Assembly: GCA_029449245.1 (NCBI GenBank)
Contig: JANATF010000004.1
Span: 2,790,001 to 2,854,000 of the forward strand
Source: Mortierella alpina
Taxonomy: Eukaryota > Mortierellomycota > Mortierellomycetes > Mortierellales > Mortierellaceae
Reading direction: 5' to 3'
DNA: 64,000 nt
Position numbers and translations under genes: made by a program. The notes under the pieces are model-generated. The model saw only the letters and a list, made by a program, of their open reading frames with translations. It was not told the origin of the DNA and made no database searches. Positions 32,987-42,996 of this stretch are shown piece after piece (positions within the stretch are counted from its first letter, which is position 1; every line of letters begins with the position of its first letter).

Positions 32987-33304
32987 ATGTTGCGAGAGGC
33001 ACAGACCACAAACCAGATTTCAAGTTGGCGTCTCTTTTATTCAAAAGACGTGAGCTGTGATACATGTGCACAAAGGGGGGGGGGGACAAAAACTGCTCGC
33101 ATTGCCTTCCTGGACTATCAACTTGCACGGGGAAAGCCGTTTGACGGAACCGCACAATGCTCGTTCAAGGGGAATGTCAAGTGTGTCCACAAGAACGGTT
33201 GTTGCCTAGAATCAGATATTGGCTTTACGTATCTTGCGAGGGAGCTCAGGGGATGCCATGCGCAGGCGGCGCTCATACGAGACGCCTACGCCAGGTCTAT
33301 GTAG
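32987..33304 (+). CDS. uncharacterised Cys-rich frame (repeat arm), 105 aa
   Basis: The counterpart of the frame at 5290-5604 with one residue more: the 3-nt G-run expansion turns 'R-E-G-T-K' into 'R-G-G-G-T-K'. Frame preservation across the indel hints at constraint but could be chance (one in three). No known family. Confidence 0.3.
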   Translation: MLREAQTTNQISSWRLFYSKDVSCDTCAQRGGGTKTARIAFLDYQLARGKPFDGTAQCSFKGNVKCVHKNGCCLESDIGFTYLARELRGCHAQAALIRDAYARSM

Positions 33305-33951
33305 CCACGAACGTGCCTACAAAGCAAAACGAGTCAAGCGCGAGCGAGAGGATGGCAGGAGGCGAGAACAGGAAAAGACAAGGAAACGATACTGCCTGCA
33401 GTTGACTGCAAGTCATTTAAAGCGAGCCACTCGAGGCAGCCCTTGGAGGTTTGTACGTGGAAGGAGGGTGCAGTGGATGAGTAGCTTTGCATTGTAGCGA
33501 AAGTGCATATTGTATTGTGAGGGCAGTGGAGGAGGAGCTAGGAGTGCCGAGAGGTGGTATTGGGAGCGGCTGCGAAGTGGAGGCCACCGAGATCTGACGA
33601 GAAGAGCTCGGCTGCGTGGAAGTAGAAAGTTAGAGGGGTCGCTCTGGACGAGCCAGCTGCCCGCCAACCTTGCCGCTGCCACGGGTTGACGCCTTTCTTA
33701 GACTAGCTGTGAGGGAGGAGCCTCTTGTGAAAGAAAAGCTTTTCACTCGTAGGATCGTAGGACGGGGATGAGGCGAGTATGGATGGATACTTCAATGCCT
33801 GTGAATGTCAAGAGTCGTCTTGATAGCGCAAAGGTAGAGTGAGGGAGGGGAGGCAGTGTGTGGAGAGAGTGAGTGAGGTGAATGAGCAGCGCGACAACGT
33901 GTTGAGATTGTCAAGAGTGAAAGGGAGAGTCGGCGACTGAGCAGCGCGTGG

Positions 33952-34155
33952 GTGGAGTGTAAGGAGGCAGCGGCAGAGGGTCATGAAGGACGGCGTGTGG
34001 AGGATGTCAAGAGTGAAAGAGGGCAGGTGAATGAGCAGGAGCGTTGGTTGAAGGACAACGCGTGGAGATTGTCAAGAGAGAAGCAGCGCGTGGAGGCAGC
34101 AGCAGAGTGCGGTGTTAAGAGTCAAGTAAGTCAATTACAGAGGGTTCATCTATAG
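33952..34155 (+). pseudogene. coiled-coil coding relic inside right repeat arm
   Basis: Copy of the relic at 4439-4642, with the same Glu/Lys/Gln-rich heptad-like segments and no credible start. Confidence 0.4.
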
Positions 34156-34284
34156 CAGCACGATCAATTAGAGGTATATCTATAATTGCATGTTCAATTA
34201 ACGAAACCCTCTCTAATTGACGCTGTGTACGTGAAGTGCTGTAGATTCTTATTGGGTTTCACAAATCCACGTTCATCCGATCTG

Positions 34285-34365
34285 GTCAACTTGGCCGAGT
34301 GGTTAAGGCGTATGCCTGCTAAGTGTATGGGATTTCCCGCGCAGGTTCGAACCCTGCAGTTGACG
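34285..34365 (+). tRNA. tRNA-Ser(GCT), second copy
   Basis: Base-for-base identical to the gene at 4229-4309: perfect acceptor and T stems, anticodon GCT, long variable arm, no intron. Flanking sequence is also duplicated, so this is a segmental copy rather than an independent gene. Confidence 0.95.
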
Positions 34366-34371
34366 CGATAC

Positions 34372-34376
34372 TTTTT
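34372..34376 (+). terminator. RNA polymerase III T-run terminator
   Basis: Five T residues start 7 nt after the tRNA 3' end, matching the other arm. Confidence 0.7.
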
Positions 34377-34859
34377 GCTCTTCCGCCCTTCATTTCATTC
34401 CCCGCTTCTTAAAACCTGGAAATGCGCTCAGGGTCAATAAGGCAGCTTCTGGAGAATTGCTGTACTTTTCACATTAAACTGCTGAACTTTGAACGCAGCG
34501 TCGTCGTCAAATACATGCAATCAACTTATCATTTCTCTGTCTATTTGACCGCTCGGTCAGTGCCACTGAAATTCAGTTCACTTCATACTTTTACTTATTC
34601 CTTCAGAGAAAAACTGCCTTTCTCGTCTTCAGCAGCACCCTCCCCCTCACCATCGCTCGCAATCGCAGAGCGCACTTTACCGTTACCAACCATTGTGGAT
34701 AGCTCTCTCGTGTTGTCGCCGCCGATGATCCCAACGATGATAACGACAAGATACCTTTCAACGACGAGGCACTGGGTTGAGCAGAGGACCCTGACGTCGA
34801 CAGCTACCAGTACTGGATGTCGTCTGTAGAACAAAAAAACCTCTTCAGGTCTCAGGCAC

Positions 34860-35040
34860 CTCATTCCCACTTTTGCAACCTCCACACGCTCATTCGTGTG
34901 CTCTCTCTGACTCTTGACATTCTCCATGCGCAATCCTTCATCCAACGCGTTGCTCAATCACTTGTTCTCTTTGACTCTTGACATCCTCCGCGCGCTGCTC
35001 ATTCGCCTGCCCTCTTTGACTCTTGACAGACTCCACACAC
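34860..35040 (-). pseudogene. decayed coiled-coil coding relic
   Basis: The motif CTCTTGACA followed by CTCC(A/G)C(A/G)C(A/G)C recurs at roughly 50-nt spacing. Read on the minus strand it gives fragments like 'V-K-S-Q-R-E-H-T-N-E-R', akin to the relics inside the repeat arms. Stops and shifts interrupt all frames. Confidence 0.35.
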
Positions 35041-35042
35041 TG

Positions 35043-35345
35043 TCGGGCAATGATGACAAGACGGTGCAACTTTGGGACGCATAATCCGGTGCACCAGGTA
35101 TCATTCTAAGCGGCCACACCTCCGATGTTAACAGCGTGGTGTTTTCGCCAAACGGCCAACAGTTTGCCTCTGGCAGTCGCGACAAGACGTGCGACTCTGG
35201 GACGCACACTCCGGCGCACCTGGTATCATTCTAAGCGGCCACACTGAAGTTGTCTGGAGCGTGGTGTTTCGTCAAACGGTCAGTAGATTGCCTCGGGCAA
35301 TGAAGACAACACGGTACGACCTTGGGATGCGGAATCAGGGTCAGT
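35043..35345 (+). pseudogene. WD40-repeat gene fragment
   Basis: Three consecutive WD40 units are readable in pieces: 'S-G-N-D-D-K-T-V-Q-L-W-D-A', then 'I-L-S-G-H-T-S-D-V-N-S-V-V-F-S-P-N-G' and 'G-H-T-E-V-V-W-S-V-V-F'. In-frame TAA and TAG codons and at least two single-base shifts break them. The very regular wording matches the near-identical WD40 arrays of fungal NACHT/STAND (NLR-like) proteins. Traces that could be the end of the same gene continue to about 35560 ('G-L-E-Q-R-G-A'). It is dead. Confidence 0.7.
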
Positions 35346-35784
35346 GCATGACTGCGGTCAAGATTTTTTTATAGGGAGTTTGTAGATATTGCCTGGAAAG
35401 CAATTGGATCGCCTTCTCGCCTGCTTACAATGGAGTTCTGGTCACGACCGACTTGTCGTGGCAGATACCAACATATCAACTGTGCAGGGCTTGGAGCAAC
35501 GCGGCGCTCGAGAGAGTCCTGCTACGAGCGAGCTTGGAGAGGAAAAATGATGGGAACGATACCTTGAAAGAGAATAAAAGTTGTGAAGGCGTGCTACCAA
35601 CCATTATCATCTTTATCGGTGAGAGTGACCTTCTCTTGATCCTCCTGTGCGAGTTCGTTCACTGAGGTCTGTGCCGGTATGAGGAATGGGATCGCAGTCA
35701 CACGTCGCTGCGTCGCCTGTGTTGATCGCGACGCAGCACATCCTTTTCGTTCAACTCAACCACACACACTACACGCACAGAGCA

Positions 35785-36195
35785 ATGGAGAGTAAGCAAA
35801 GCGAAACGCTCACCACTGCCGTCCACATTGTAACCTGGACTAATCAATACACCCTGTTATGCTAATCCCTTACCTGTCATCTTGTTTAGTCGACGACTTT
35901 GAAGAAGACATGATCCTTGATGAGGACGACCTCATTGCTCCTTCGCCCACAGGAGAAGAGCACTTTGAGGAGGCTGCACGATTCGCAGGTGCAGGTGGAG
36001 GTGGAGGCGGAGGTGGAGTTGGCCGCACACCAAATGTCAGGATTGTGGACAAGAACTTTTTCAATGGTATGCGCACGCCCCCGGTTCGCGAAATGCACGT
36101 CGTTACTTTCTGCTTGCTCAGCAATTAACAAGCATCCTCTGTACTTTTGGTGGCGATAACTAGACTTCCCGGACTTGTTCGACGACGACCTCTAA
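35785..36195 (+). CDS. COP9 signalosome subunit 9-like acidic mini-protein
   Basis: Three exons, 35785-35791 (7 nt of coding), 35890-36066 and 36164-36195, encode 71 aa with all phases consistent. The product is acidic, with a run of Gly in the middle, and ends 'F-F-N-D-F-P-D-L-F-D-D-D-L'. That ending matches the conserved C-terminus of the smallest COP9 signalosome subunit (CSN9/CSNAP), where Phe and Asp residues dock on the complex that removes NEDD8 from cullins. The N-terminal half is not conserved in the family. Splicing of the last exon is what creates the motif, which strongly supports the model. Confidence 0.78.
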
Positions 36196-36642
36196 AATGG
36201 GCTAGGCGACATAGGATGCAACGTTAGCCGGTGTATGTACAAGCAGGATGTGAAGCCTCACGCGCACGAGGAGCGTTTTTAAACCAGGAGACACAGCATC
36301 ACCTTAGCTACCTCCAAGGCTGCCATAAAGCAAAAAGCGAGTATTGCTAGCAGCGACCGTAAGAGCACCAATAAACCTACCATGGCGTTCTGGAGAATGT
36401 GGGCCAAGTCACTGAAGGCTGTGCAGCAGTGTGTGGACTTGTACTCCTCATGGGACACTGCGCGAAGAGCACTCATGGGTTATCTATCCGACAGCTCACA
36501 TTCCGCGAAGGCTCACTTTATTTCTATGGGCACCTTGTTTTTGTCCCCGACCTCCCTTCCTTTCCTTTCCCTCATTCAAACCTGCATAACCTGGCACATT
36601 CCTCTCATCCTTCTCTTCCGTCCATTCCTCTCACCACTTGAA
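36196..36642. other. intergenic
   Basis: 447 bp holding the leader of the next gene (T/C-rich from about 36530). No gene is seen. Confidence 0.6.
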
Positions 36643-37329
36643 ATGTCTCTTCTAAACAACCCTTTTGCCCAGAGCAGGCAGGTTAGCCCTGTTCCTGCAC
36701 ATCCCAAGGTAAGTGAAGGAGGTCAGTCATCGCGACAAAAAGCATGCTTGGTACAACCCTAAAATAAAGGTGTCCACATGCGCACCATGGGCGTTGACAA
36801 GCACGAAAAGAGAACGTTGTGCAACTTTCAGGGCAGCTTACTCAATTGATGAATGTTCTCCCCCTTTTTCCCACCGTAGATCCCTGGACAACCGGCAGGC
36901 TGGCGCGTCTACTGGCCTCACTGGAACCTGTTCCTGATCAGTCTTGCGGCCGGCGTCTCCAGCTTCTTCTACATCTACTTCTTTCCCGATACCCGGATCT
37001 CACTGTTCCAATGGATGAAGAACACGGTTGGGATCGAGACGGTCCGTAGCTGCGTCCACTTCGCGATCGGGCTTCACTCCTTCCAGAGCGTCACTGCCAT
37101 CTATCTCATGAAGTCTCTCTCAGCCTACAAGTTTTCGCTCAAGCAGACCGCCATCTGGACCATCTGTGTGCAGTTCTTTGGTATCGGATCCATGCTCAAG
37201 TTGTTGCCTATTGTTTACAATAGCAAGTTTGTGCATGATGAAATTGAACAGGAGGAGAAGACTTCGCGACATCAAGGACGGCACTGTCGCGAAAGCGAGC
37301 CATTGCTTGCCGTCAGTGCCAGGGACTAG
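36643..37329 (+). CDS. small multi-pass membrane protein, TMEM254/DUF4499-like
   Basis: Two exons, 36643-36708 and 36880-37329 (intron GTAAGT...GTAG), encode 171 aa. After a hydrophilic N-terminus there are three hydrophobic segments: 'L-F-L-I-S-L-A-A-G-V-S-S-F-F', 'C-V-H-F-A-I-G-L-H-S-F-Q-S-V' and 'W-T-I-C-V-Q-F-F-G-I-G-S-M-L-K-L'. The spacing and the 'F-F-G-I-G-S-M' motif recall the TMEM254/DUF4499 family, whose function is unknown. The tail is charged with a dileucine. Family assignment is tentative; the gene model is firm. Confidence 0.65.
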
Positions 37330-37596
37330 TAGAGACCGTTAGACCTCTTCCCTCACCCGTCCATAGCCTTTTCCCTTTCTCCTCTCTATCTCTTTTCTTC
37401 TTTACCATGTCAGTTATACACGCAACCGAGCGTTCAGCATATCGACGGAACTCCGATTCAAAATATGAGCCGACGGGTAGACCGACTTTTTTAATTGGCA
37501 TCTGAAAGGCGCTCGCCTCTTTTTTTTTTTTTTGTTATGCATGAAGAAAATTGTATTTACACAGAGTGCCATGCAACGGTTGTTGCGGCTTAAAAC

Positions 37597-38202
37597 TCAA
37601 TCATCCAGGTCTGGGATGTGCGAGAAGGAGTAGCCTTCGTATTCCTTGTAGGCGTAGTATGCCAGGCCGACGTGGTAAGATCCTGCGTAAAAGGAAAACA
37701 AGAGGATAGGTGAGTTCCTTCGATCTGCTTATTGTAGATTCCGTTTTTTTTGCTTCTCAAGAGCATCCTGAATACCTGGAATGAAGCACAGAGCACCGAG
37801 AATCAAGAGGGGCGTTCCTTTGTCAAGCCAATCCTAACAGCGACGGCGTTAGTGAGGAGTTCCTAGCACTCTCTGGTATGTTTGGCGAGTACAACTTTCA
37901 TCACACAGTGATGCTTACCGGGCTCGACATAATGCCCACCTTGAGCAAGGCTCCAATCACAAGTCCAATAACTCCTAGGACCAAGAGGATGCCCGCGAGT
38001 ACAATGGACTTCACAGGAGCTGTTTTGCCATAACGGTCTGTTAAAATCGAAGCTGGCCTTGATTCCACCATGATATGGCAAAGAACTGTTGTTCATTCAC
38101 ACGTCCCCTACCTTTGGGTTCAGGAGCCACAAACTGACCGTCCGAGTACCCGTTGTCGTCCTGGAGCTGCAAGAAACGCTTGGCTCGTCTAGGAAACTTC
38201 AT
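37597..38202 (-). CDS. TMEM230 family vesicle membrane protein
   Basis: Four exons on the minus strand, 38202-38112, 38037-37919, 37833-37776 and 37682-37597, encode 117 aa. Two membrane helices ('S-I-V-L-A-G-I-L-L-V-L-G-V-I' and 'L-L-I-L-G-A-L-C-F-I-P-G') are followed by the highly conserved 'Y-H-V-G-L-A-Y-Y-A-Y-K' and a C-terminal 'S-H-I-P-D-L-D-D', diagnostic of TMEM230/DUF872. Animal TMEM230 is on secretory and recycling vesicles. The N-terminal 'D-D-N-G-Y-S-D-G-Q-F' also fits. Length matches the family. Confidence 0.9.
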
Positions 38203-38707
38203 ATTCGTAATACAGTAGTCGGAATGGAATTGAATGGAAATGAATGGAGTGCTGACAGGATTCCTTTGGAATGGCGAGGAATTGGGTGGGGGATGGAAAG
38301 AATGGAAAGTAGTGTGTGCCTGAAATAGCGGTATCACATAATTGCGTGCGCAGACCGGTGCAGCCCTCCACAGCCCGACCCATGCGCCGTCAAGAGCGTT
38401 GTAGATTCTCAGAACCCCCCTTCGAGAGAGCTCGTTGCCAAGACAGCGCCGGCAGAAAGGACTCACCCCGACAACGGCACAATGGTACAACAGTGCACCC
38501 ATCCTTCGGCCTGCCCTCGAAATAAAACCTTGACGCGACGCTCAGACCCGAAAAATAAAAAGGGCGATCGAACCAACACACGTTTGCTTTTTTTTCTTCT
38601 TGCCGCTGTTTGACATTCGACCAGCAACATTCACACGCTCATTCGCCCATTCATCCCTCACCACCCGTTGGCACAAACTACTCCTTCTCCTCTGCATCGC
38701 CGTCGAT
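38203..38707. other. divergent intergenic region
   Basis: 505 bp between TMEM230 (minus) and the acyl-CoA dehydrogenase pseudogene (plus). A bidirectional promoter is likely; no gene is seen. Confidence 0.5.
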
Positions 38708-40386
38708 ATGTCCTCCATCTTTGAGCTCTCAGCTTGCTGCCAGGAACTCCACCGCCGACTTACGGAATTTGTCTAGGCAAGGAGACGCAGAAGAATGCAG
38801 AGGGCAGCTATTTCTACCTAGAGTTCGCTAACGCAGCGGTTCCTCTATTTTGCCTTTAGAACGACTGCTTGCCCGCAGAAGAGATCTATGAGAATCAAGT
38901 AGGCACAGGCGATCAACGTTGGAAGGTACAGACAGGCATTGGGAAGGGACACTGATATGACACTGTTTAAAGCTTTCTTCTCATACCACTTGTTATCATG
39001 TGGCATATATTCCGTCAAAATAAAAGGTGGTGCCGCCCATCATTGAGGAGCTCAAGAAGAAGGCACGTTCTCTTGGACTCTGGAACCTGTTCCTGCACAA
39101 AGGATATCCCGAGGGTCCTGGCTTGACCAATCTCGAGTATGCCACTCTCTGTGAAATCACAGGTCGATGCCCTCGCGTTGCACCTGAGGTAAAGTGATTT
39201 CATGTACCCTCCACATCGATTTCTTCAAAAAGGTCAGCTTAAAATAATGGCTGGTTTGCTCTATGTTATCGGATATAGGCACTGAACTGCTCAGCACCAG
39301 ATACAGGCAACATGGAGGTCTTTGCGAAATACGGCACCGCAGCCCAAAAGCAGAAATATCTGGTCCCACTCATGAATGGCGAGATCCGATCCGCTTTTGC
39401 CATGACCGAAATTGCAGTCTCCTCGTCGGATGCAAGACTCGTATTGAACGTGTCGGGGACCACTACATCATCAATGGCCACAAATGGTGGATCTCTGGCG
39501 CAGGCGATCCGCGTTGTAAAGTGTACTTGGTCATGGGCAAGAGCGACCCCAAGAACAAAAGCCAGTACAAGCAGCAGTCGATCGTCATTGTCGATGCAGA
39601 CATGCCAGGGGTCGAAGTCGTCAGACCAATGACGGTGTATGGATATGATGACGCTCCCGAGGGACATTGTGAGGTCAAATTCATCAATGTCAAGGTCCCA
39701 GTCTTGAACATTATCGCAGGCGAGGGACGTGGTTTCGAGGTCATTCAAGGACGCTTGGGTCCTGGACGCATTCATCACTGGTAAGCCCACACCAAAAATT
39801 AGGACGTTTGAGGATTTTACAATGTCCTCTTCGTTCGTTGGACCTTACACTCAGGATCTTGCGCTTCTTTTTGCCACATCGACTACAAAAGTATGCGCGC
39901 CATGGCACCGTTGCTGCTGATGTGGCCAAGATTCGTATTGACATCAATGCTGCACGTCTGCTGGTCCTGGCGGCAGCGGACAAGATCGATAGGGTGAATG
40001 CCAAAGGAGCTCTGCGGGACATTGCGATGGCCAAGGTGATGGTGCCCAACATGCTTCAGAGGACGATTGACCTGGCTATTCAGGCGTTTGGCGCTGCGGG
40101 TGTGAGCCAGGATTTTCCACTGGCAAGATTCCACGCAGCAGCACGGGCTCTTCGTATCGCTGATGGTAAAAAAAGGGAACTCGGAAAGGATGCTATCAGT
40201 TTTTTGCTATCAAGTGTTTTAATGCACTGTGCTGAATATGTTCGTTGGTTGATTTTAGGACCTGACGAGGTGCATACCCAACAGTTGGCGCGATTTGAAC
40301 TGATCCGAGGAAATGCTGTTCGCGAGAAGCAAGAGGCCATCAAGGCTCGAAGGGCTCAGATCTACAAAAATGGGTCAAAGTTATGA
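38708..40386 (+). pseudogene. acyl-CoA dehydrogenase (ACAD10/11-like) pseudogene
   Basis: Homology covers the whole enzyme: 'C-Q-E-L-H-R-R-L-T-E-F-V' (from Met 38708), 'N-D-C-L-P-A-E-E-I-Y' (exon at 38860), 'L-G-L-W-N-L-F-L', '[12 protein letters not shown]', '[13 protein letters not shown]', 'G-Y-D-D-A-P-E-G-H', 'G-Q-G-R-L-type G-R-L-G-P-G-R-I-H-H', then 'G-T-V-A-A-D-V-A-K-I-R-I' to the end. Three lesions are visible: a TAG (38774-38776) where Glu is expected, at a GC-AG-like donor; a frameshift near 39432 just after 'S-S-S-D-A'; and loss of about 20 codons around 39780-39890. Beta-oxidation by this copy is therefore not expected. The high remaining identity implies recent loss. Confidence 0.8.
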
Positions 40387-40502
40387 ATGAGACTATGATG
40401 GACAAAAAAGAACTTGGGACTCTTAAGAAAAATGCCTTTGTTTGATGTTTATTTAATTACTTGGCGATGGTATGCAGTGCTTGTTTTACAAAAAAAAGAG
40501 GT

Positions 40503-41315
40503 CTATGCTACTGCCGAGGATGCTGGCGCGGACAATGATGCTGCTGCGAGAGCATTTCCGGCCGCGCTTGATGCAGGCGTCGTGTCCTTGATGATGTAGT
40601 TGCCCTGGTTATCCTTGGCCAGGATGGCCTTCCACTGATCTGTGACGATCTCCTTCTTGGGTGCTGGTGTGTCTGTGAGCTCGATCGCTGCCACGGCCAT
40701 CATGGTCAAAACAGTGAATCCTTGTGCGTACATACGAGCAGTGACAATCCTCTGCGTGGTCGTCAAGCCCTTCTTGGAGAAGGTGTATCCAAGAGAACCG
40801 GCCATGCATGTCAGCCAGGCGACTCCGACCACCATGTTCCTGTTCTCACGCACCTGGTAGTGCATCTCTGCCAGCCAACCCCGCTGAGCACGAATCTCTG
40901 CGCGCTTAGCCTCTGCAGCCTCGTTATCTAGATGACGGAGAAGCTGACGATCCTCGTACTGGACACGAGCATGATCACCAAAGAGAATGGATGTTGCAGC
41001 CACGCCTAGAAAGAATACAAATCAGCATCGTGCCGATGCAAGTTAGTGCTCTGAAGTCAGAGAGAGAGAGAGAGGGAGAGAGCACTGCGCTGCGGAGTGC
41101 CTAGAGATATGCTTACCAGAGCCGAGCAGGAAGGTTTTCATGGAGCGGGAAAGGGCCACATATTTTTGAGAGTAGCGAGGTCCCGAGAAGGCAACCACAC
41201 CAGCAGCAGCGAGGGCGAGTCCAGCGCCCTTGGCGGCTGCAACGGCGATCATTTGATTACGATCCACATCAGACTCGACGAGGGGGTTCTTGTAGTGATC
41301 GTCCTGAGAATCCAT
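40503..41315 (-). CDS. HIG1-domain respiratory supercomplex factor (Rcf2-like)
   Basis: Two exons on the minus strand, 41315-41117 and 41005-40503, encode 233 aa. The N-terminal half has a hydrophobic Ala/Gly segment ('A-G-L-A-L-A-A-A-G-V-V-A-F'). The C-terminal half holds the HIG1 domain: 'R-E-N-R-N-M-V-V-G-V-A-W' and 'Q-R-I-V-T-A-R-M-Y-A-Q-G-F-T-V'. The arrangement of an extra N-terminal module before HIG1 is that of Rcf2 rather than Rcf1. These inner-mitochondrial-membrane proteins associate with cytochrome c oxidase and supercomplexes. A low-complexity Ala/Ser tail closes the protein. Confidence 0.85.
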
Positions 41316-42996
41316 GTTGTTTATGAAGTATTTGTGGAGTAGGGTAGGGTTCAGAAAAGTGTATTGATGAGAGGGGAATGCAAAGGTGAGATGAGGATGA
41401 GGATGAGGATGCAGGTGTGAATGAAGTGCCACTGCTGTTGTGTGAGTGTGAGAGCGGGTGTAATAATGCGAGTGTTCGTTTTCGTTCGCAAGCCCAGGAG
41501 CGAAGGCGGTGGGCTTTTATAATGCGATAGTCGACACATCGCCGAGACATCCAAATGGGTCAAAACGGAACGAGAGATCGGCGGGAGAATTAGCGCAGGC
41601 AGTGTGAGGGATGGTCTGTTCCTGGCCCTCCTTCTTTATTTGCACTTGCCGTCGCCTCTCCTAGTCTCCTCTCCCTCCTTCACACTCACGCACCCATCCT
41701 CAGCTGAGGATTTGCTTCGTCATCACTCTCGTGGCTCTCTTTCGAGAGTCAACATGGACAAGCACTCAATTCTAGTGTTAATAGACTTTATTGTCGGGCA
41801 CATCGGGGCGTGCGAAAAGCCGAGATGGACCTTTTTTTTATTTGACAATGCCGATCTCTCTCTTATTGATCCTCTTGATAACCCACATACAAACACAAAC
41901 ATGCGATAGAAGCAAGTTGTTGTTGTCCTGTTAGCAAACACACATGTACACTGGCCTAAGATGGTTTGCTATAGAGTTGCTTCTGTGTCTTGCTGTGCGC
42001 AGAAACAAGGCAACATGGCGATACATGCGGCAGCGTATGTGAGAGATGCGCCCGTGTGGAGACGGGACGTAGAGCGGCAGATCCAAGGGCATTTCCTGGT
42101 CCAAGGCAGACGCCAGGTTCCAAAACACGGCCTTGTGCCCTGATTAGGAAACACATCTCGGAAACAACGTGGCTCTGGACGGAGGACAAAATAATGATAT
42201 TCTCCATTCACGCAGCGCCCACTGCTGTATTTGCAATTGAGCGCAGGATAAACACCTGTCGCTGTGGGCACTCTCGAGAACAAAAAGGATAAGCGATGAC
42301 ATCGTCCATTCGGAGCCTCCTTCTCGTCTCCCCTGTATCGCATAAACTGGTCAGGGTCGCAAAGTCCTGTAGCCGACAATCACCGACCATTCCTTCCTTC
42401 CTATCCTGTTCTTCCCAGCCTAGCAGATCTGGCGGCACTGGCACCCATCCTTCATACACTGTGAAGCGTGCCACAACGTCGCAGCAATCTCAGACTGATG
42501 TGGCTCTTCAAAGGTCCAAGACAAAGGTTGCGCGCACGGTTCAAAGATGGGCAGGGGCGGACAATGTGTGATAAAAGAGTTTGCCTGTTCCAAGACACGG
42601 GTGCAGCAACAGACCTTCTTAGGCACGGCAGCGTGGGTGAGTACAGCAGTGAGTATGCGAGTGAGGGTCAGTTTGCGAGAGGTTGTTTCCCCACAGAATG
42701 CACGCACACGAAACCGAGGTTGGCTGTGATCGAGTGTGCCTTGTTTACCAAGGAGTCTTCACATGCTCGTACACTTTAGACGTGCTGTTGTTGACGCGGT
42801 CTCTGCCTCAAAGTCCTTCTGCGATCGCGCTCTCCCAGCTCCTCATCTCTTCTTCATCCTCCCATCGCATTCCCACCTCCACTCTCCCCCTATATTCCTC
42901 TGTGCCTGTGTTCCTCTGCTCTGTTTCTCTCTCCTCCCGGCCGGCCCCTTCTCACACTTCGCTTCCCAACTTTGCTCTCACTTTTAACCATTACAC
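41316..42996. other. intergenic, no supported gene
   Basis: 1.7 kb divergent region between Rcf2-like (minus) and the peroxisomal carrier (plus). It contains (GAGGAT)n-like repeats at 41390-41412 and a T/C-rich leader before 42997. I see no gene. Confidence 0.55.

Larger units (their letters stand above)
32715..34385. repeat. right arm of 1.67-kb inverted repeat
   Basis: Reverse complement of 4209-5876, about 99% identical and colinear except for 3 extra bases in an 11-G run (33075-33085) that is an 8-nt G/A run in the other arm. The tRNA-Ser gene is again at the outer end. The two arms enclose 26.8 kb. Confidence 0.95.

Noticed and set aside
39266-39790. 174-codon minus-strand frame in the acyl-CoA dehydrogenase pseudogene
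   Set aside because: Shadow of the plus-strand dehydrogenase sequence, which has recognisable motifs.
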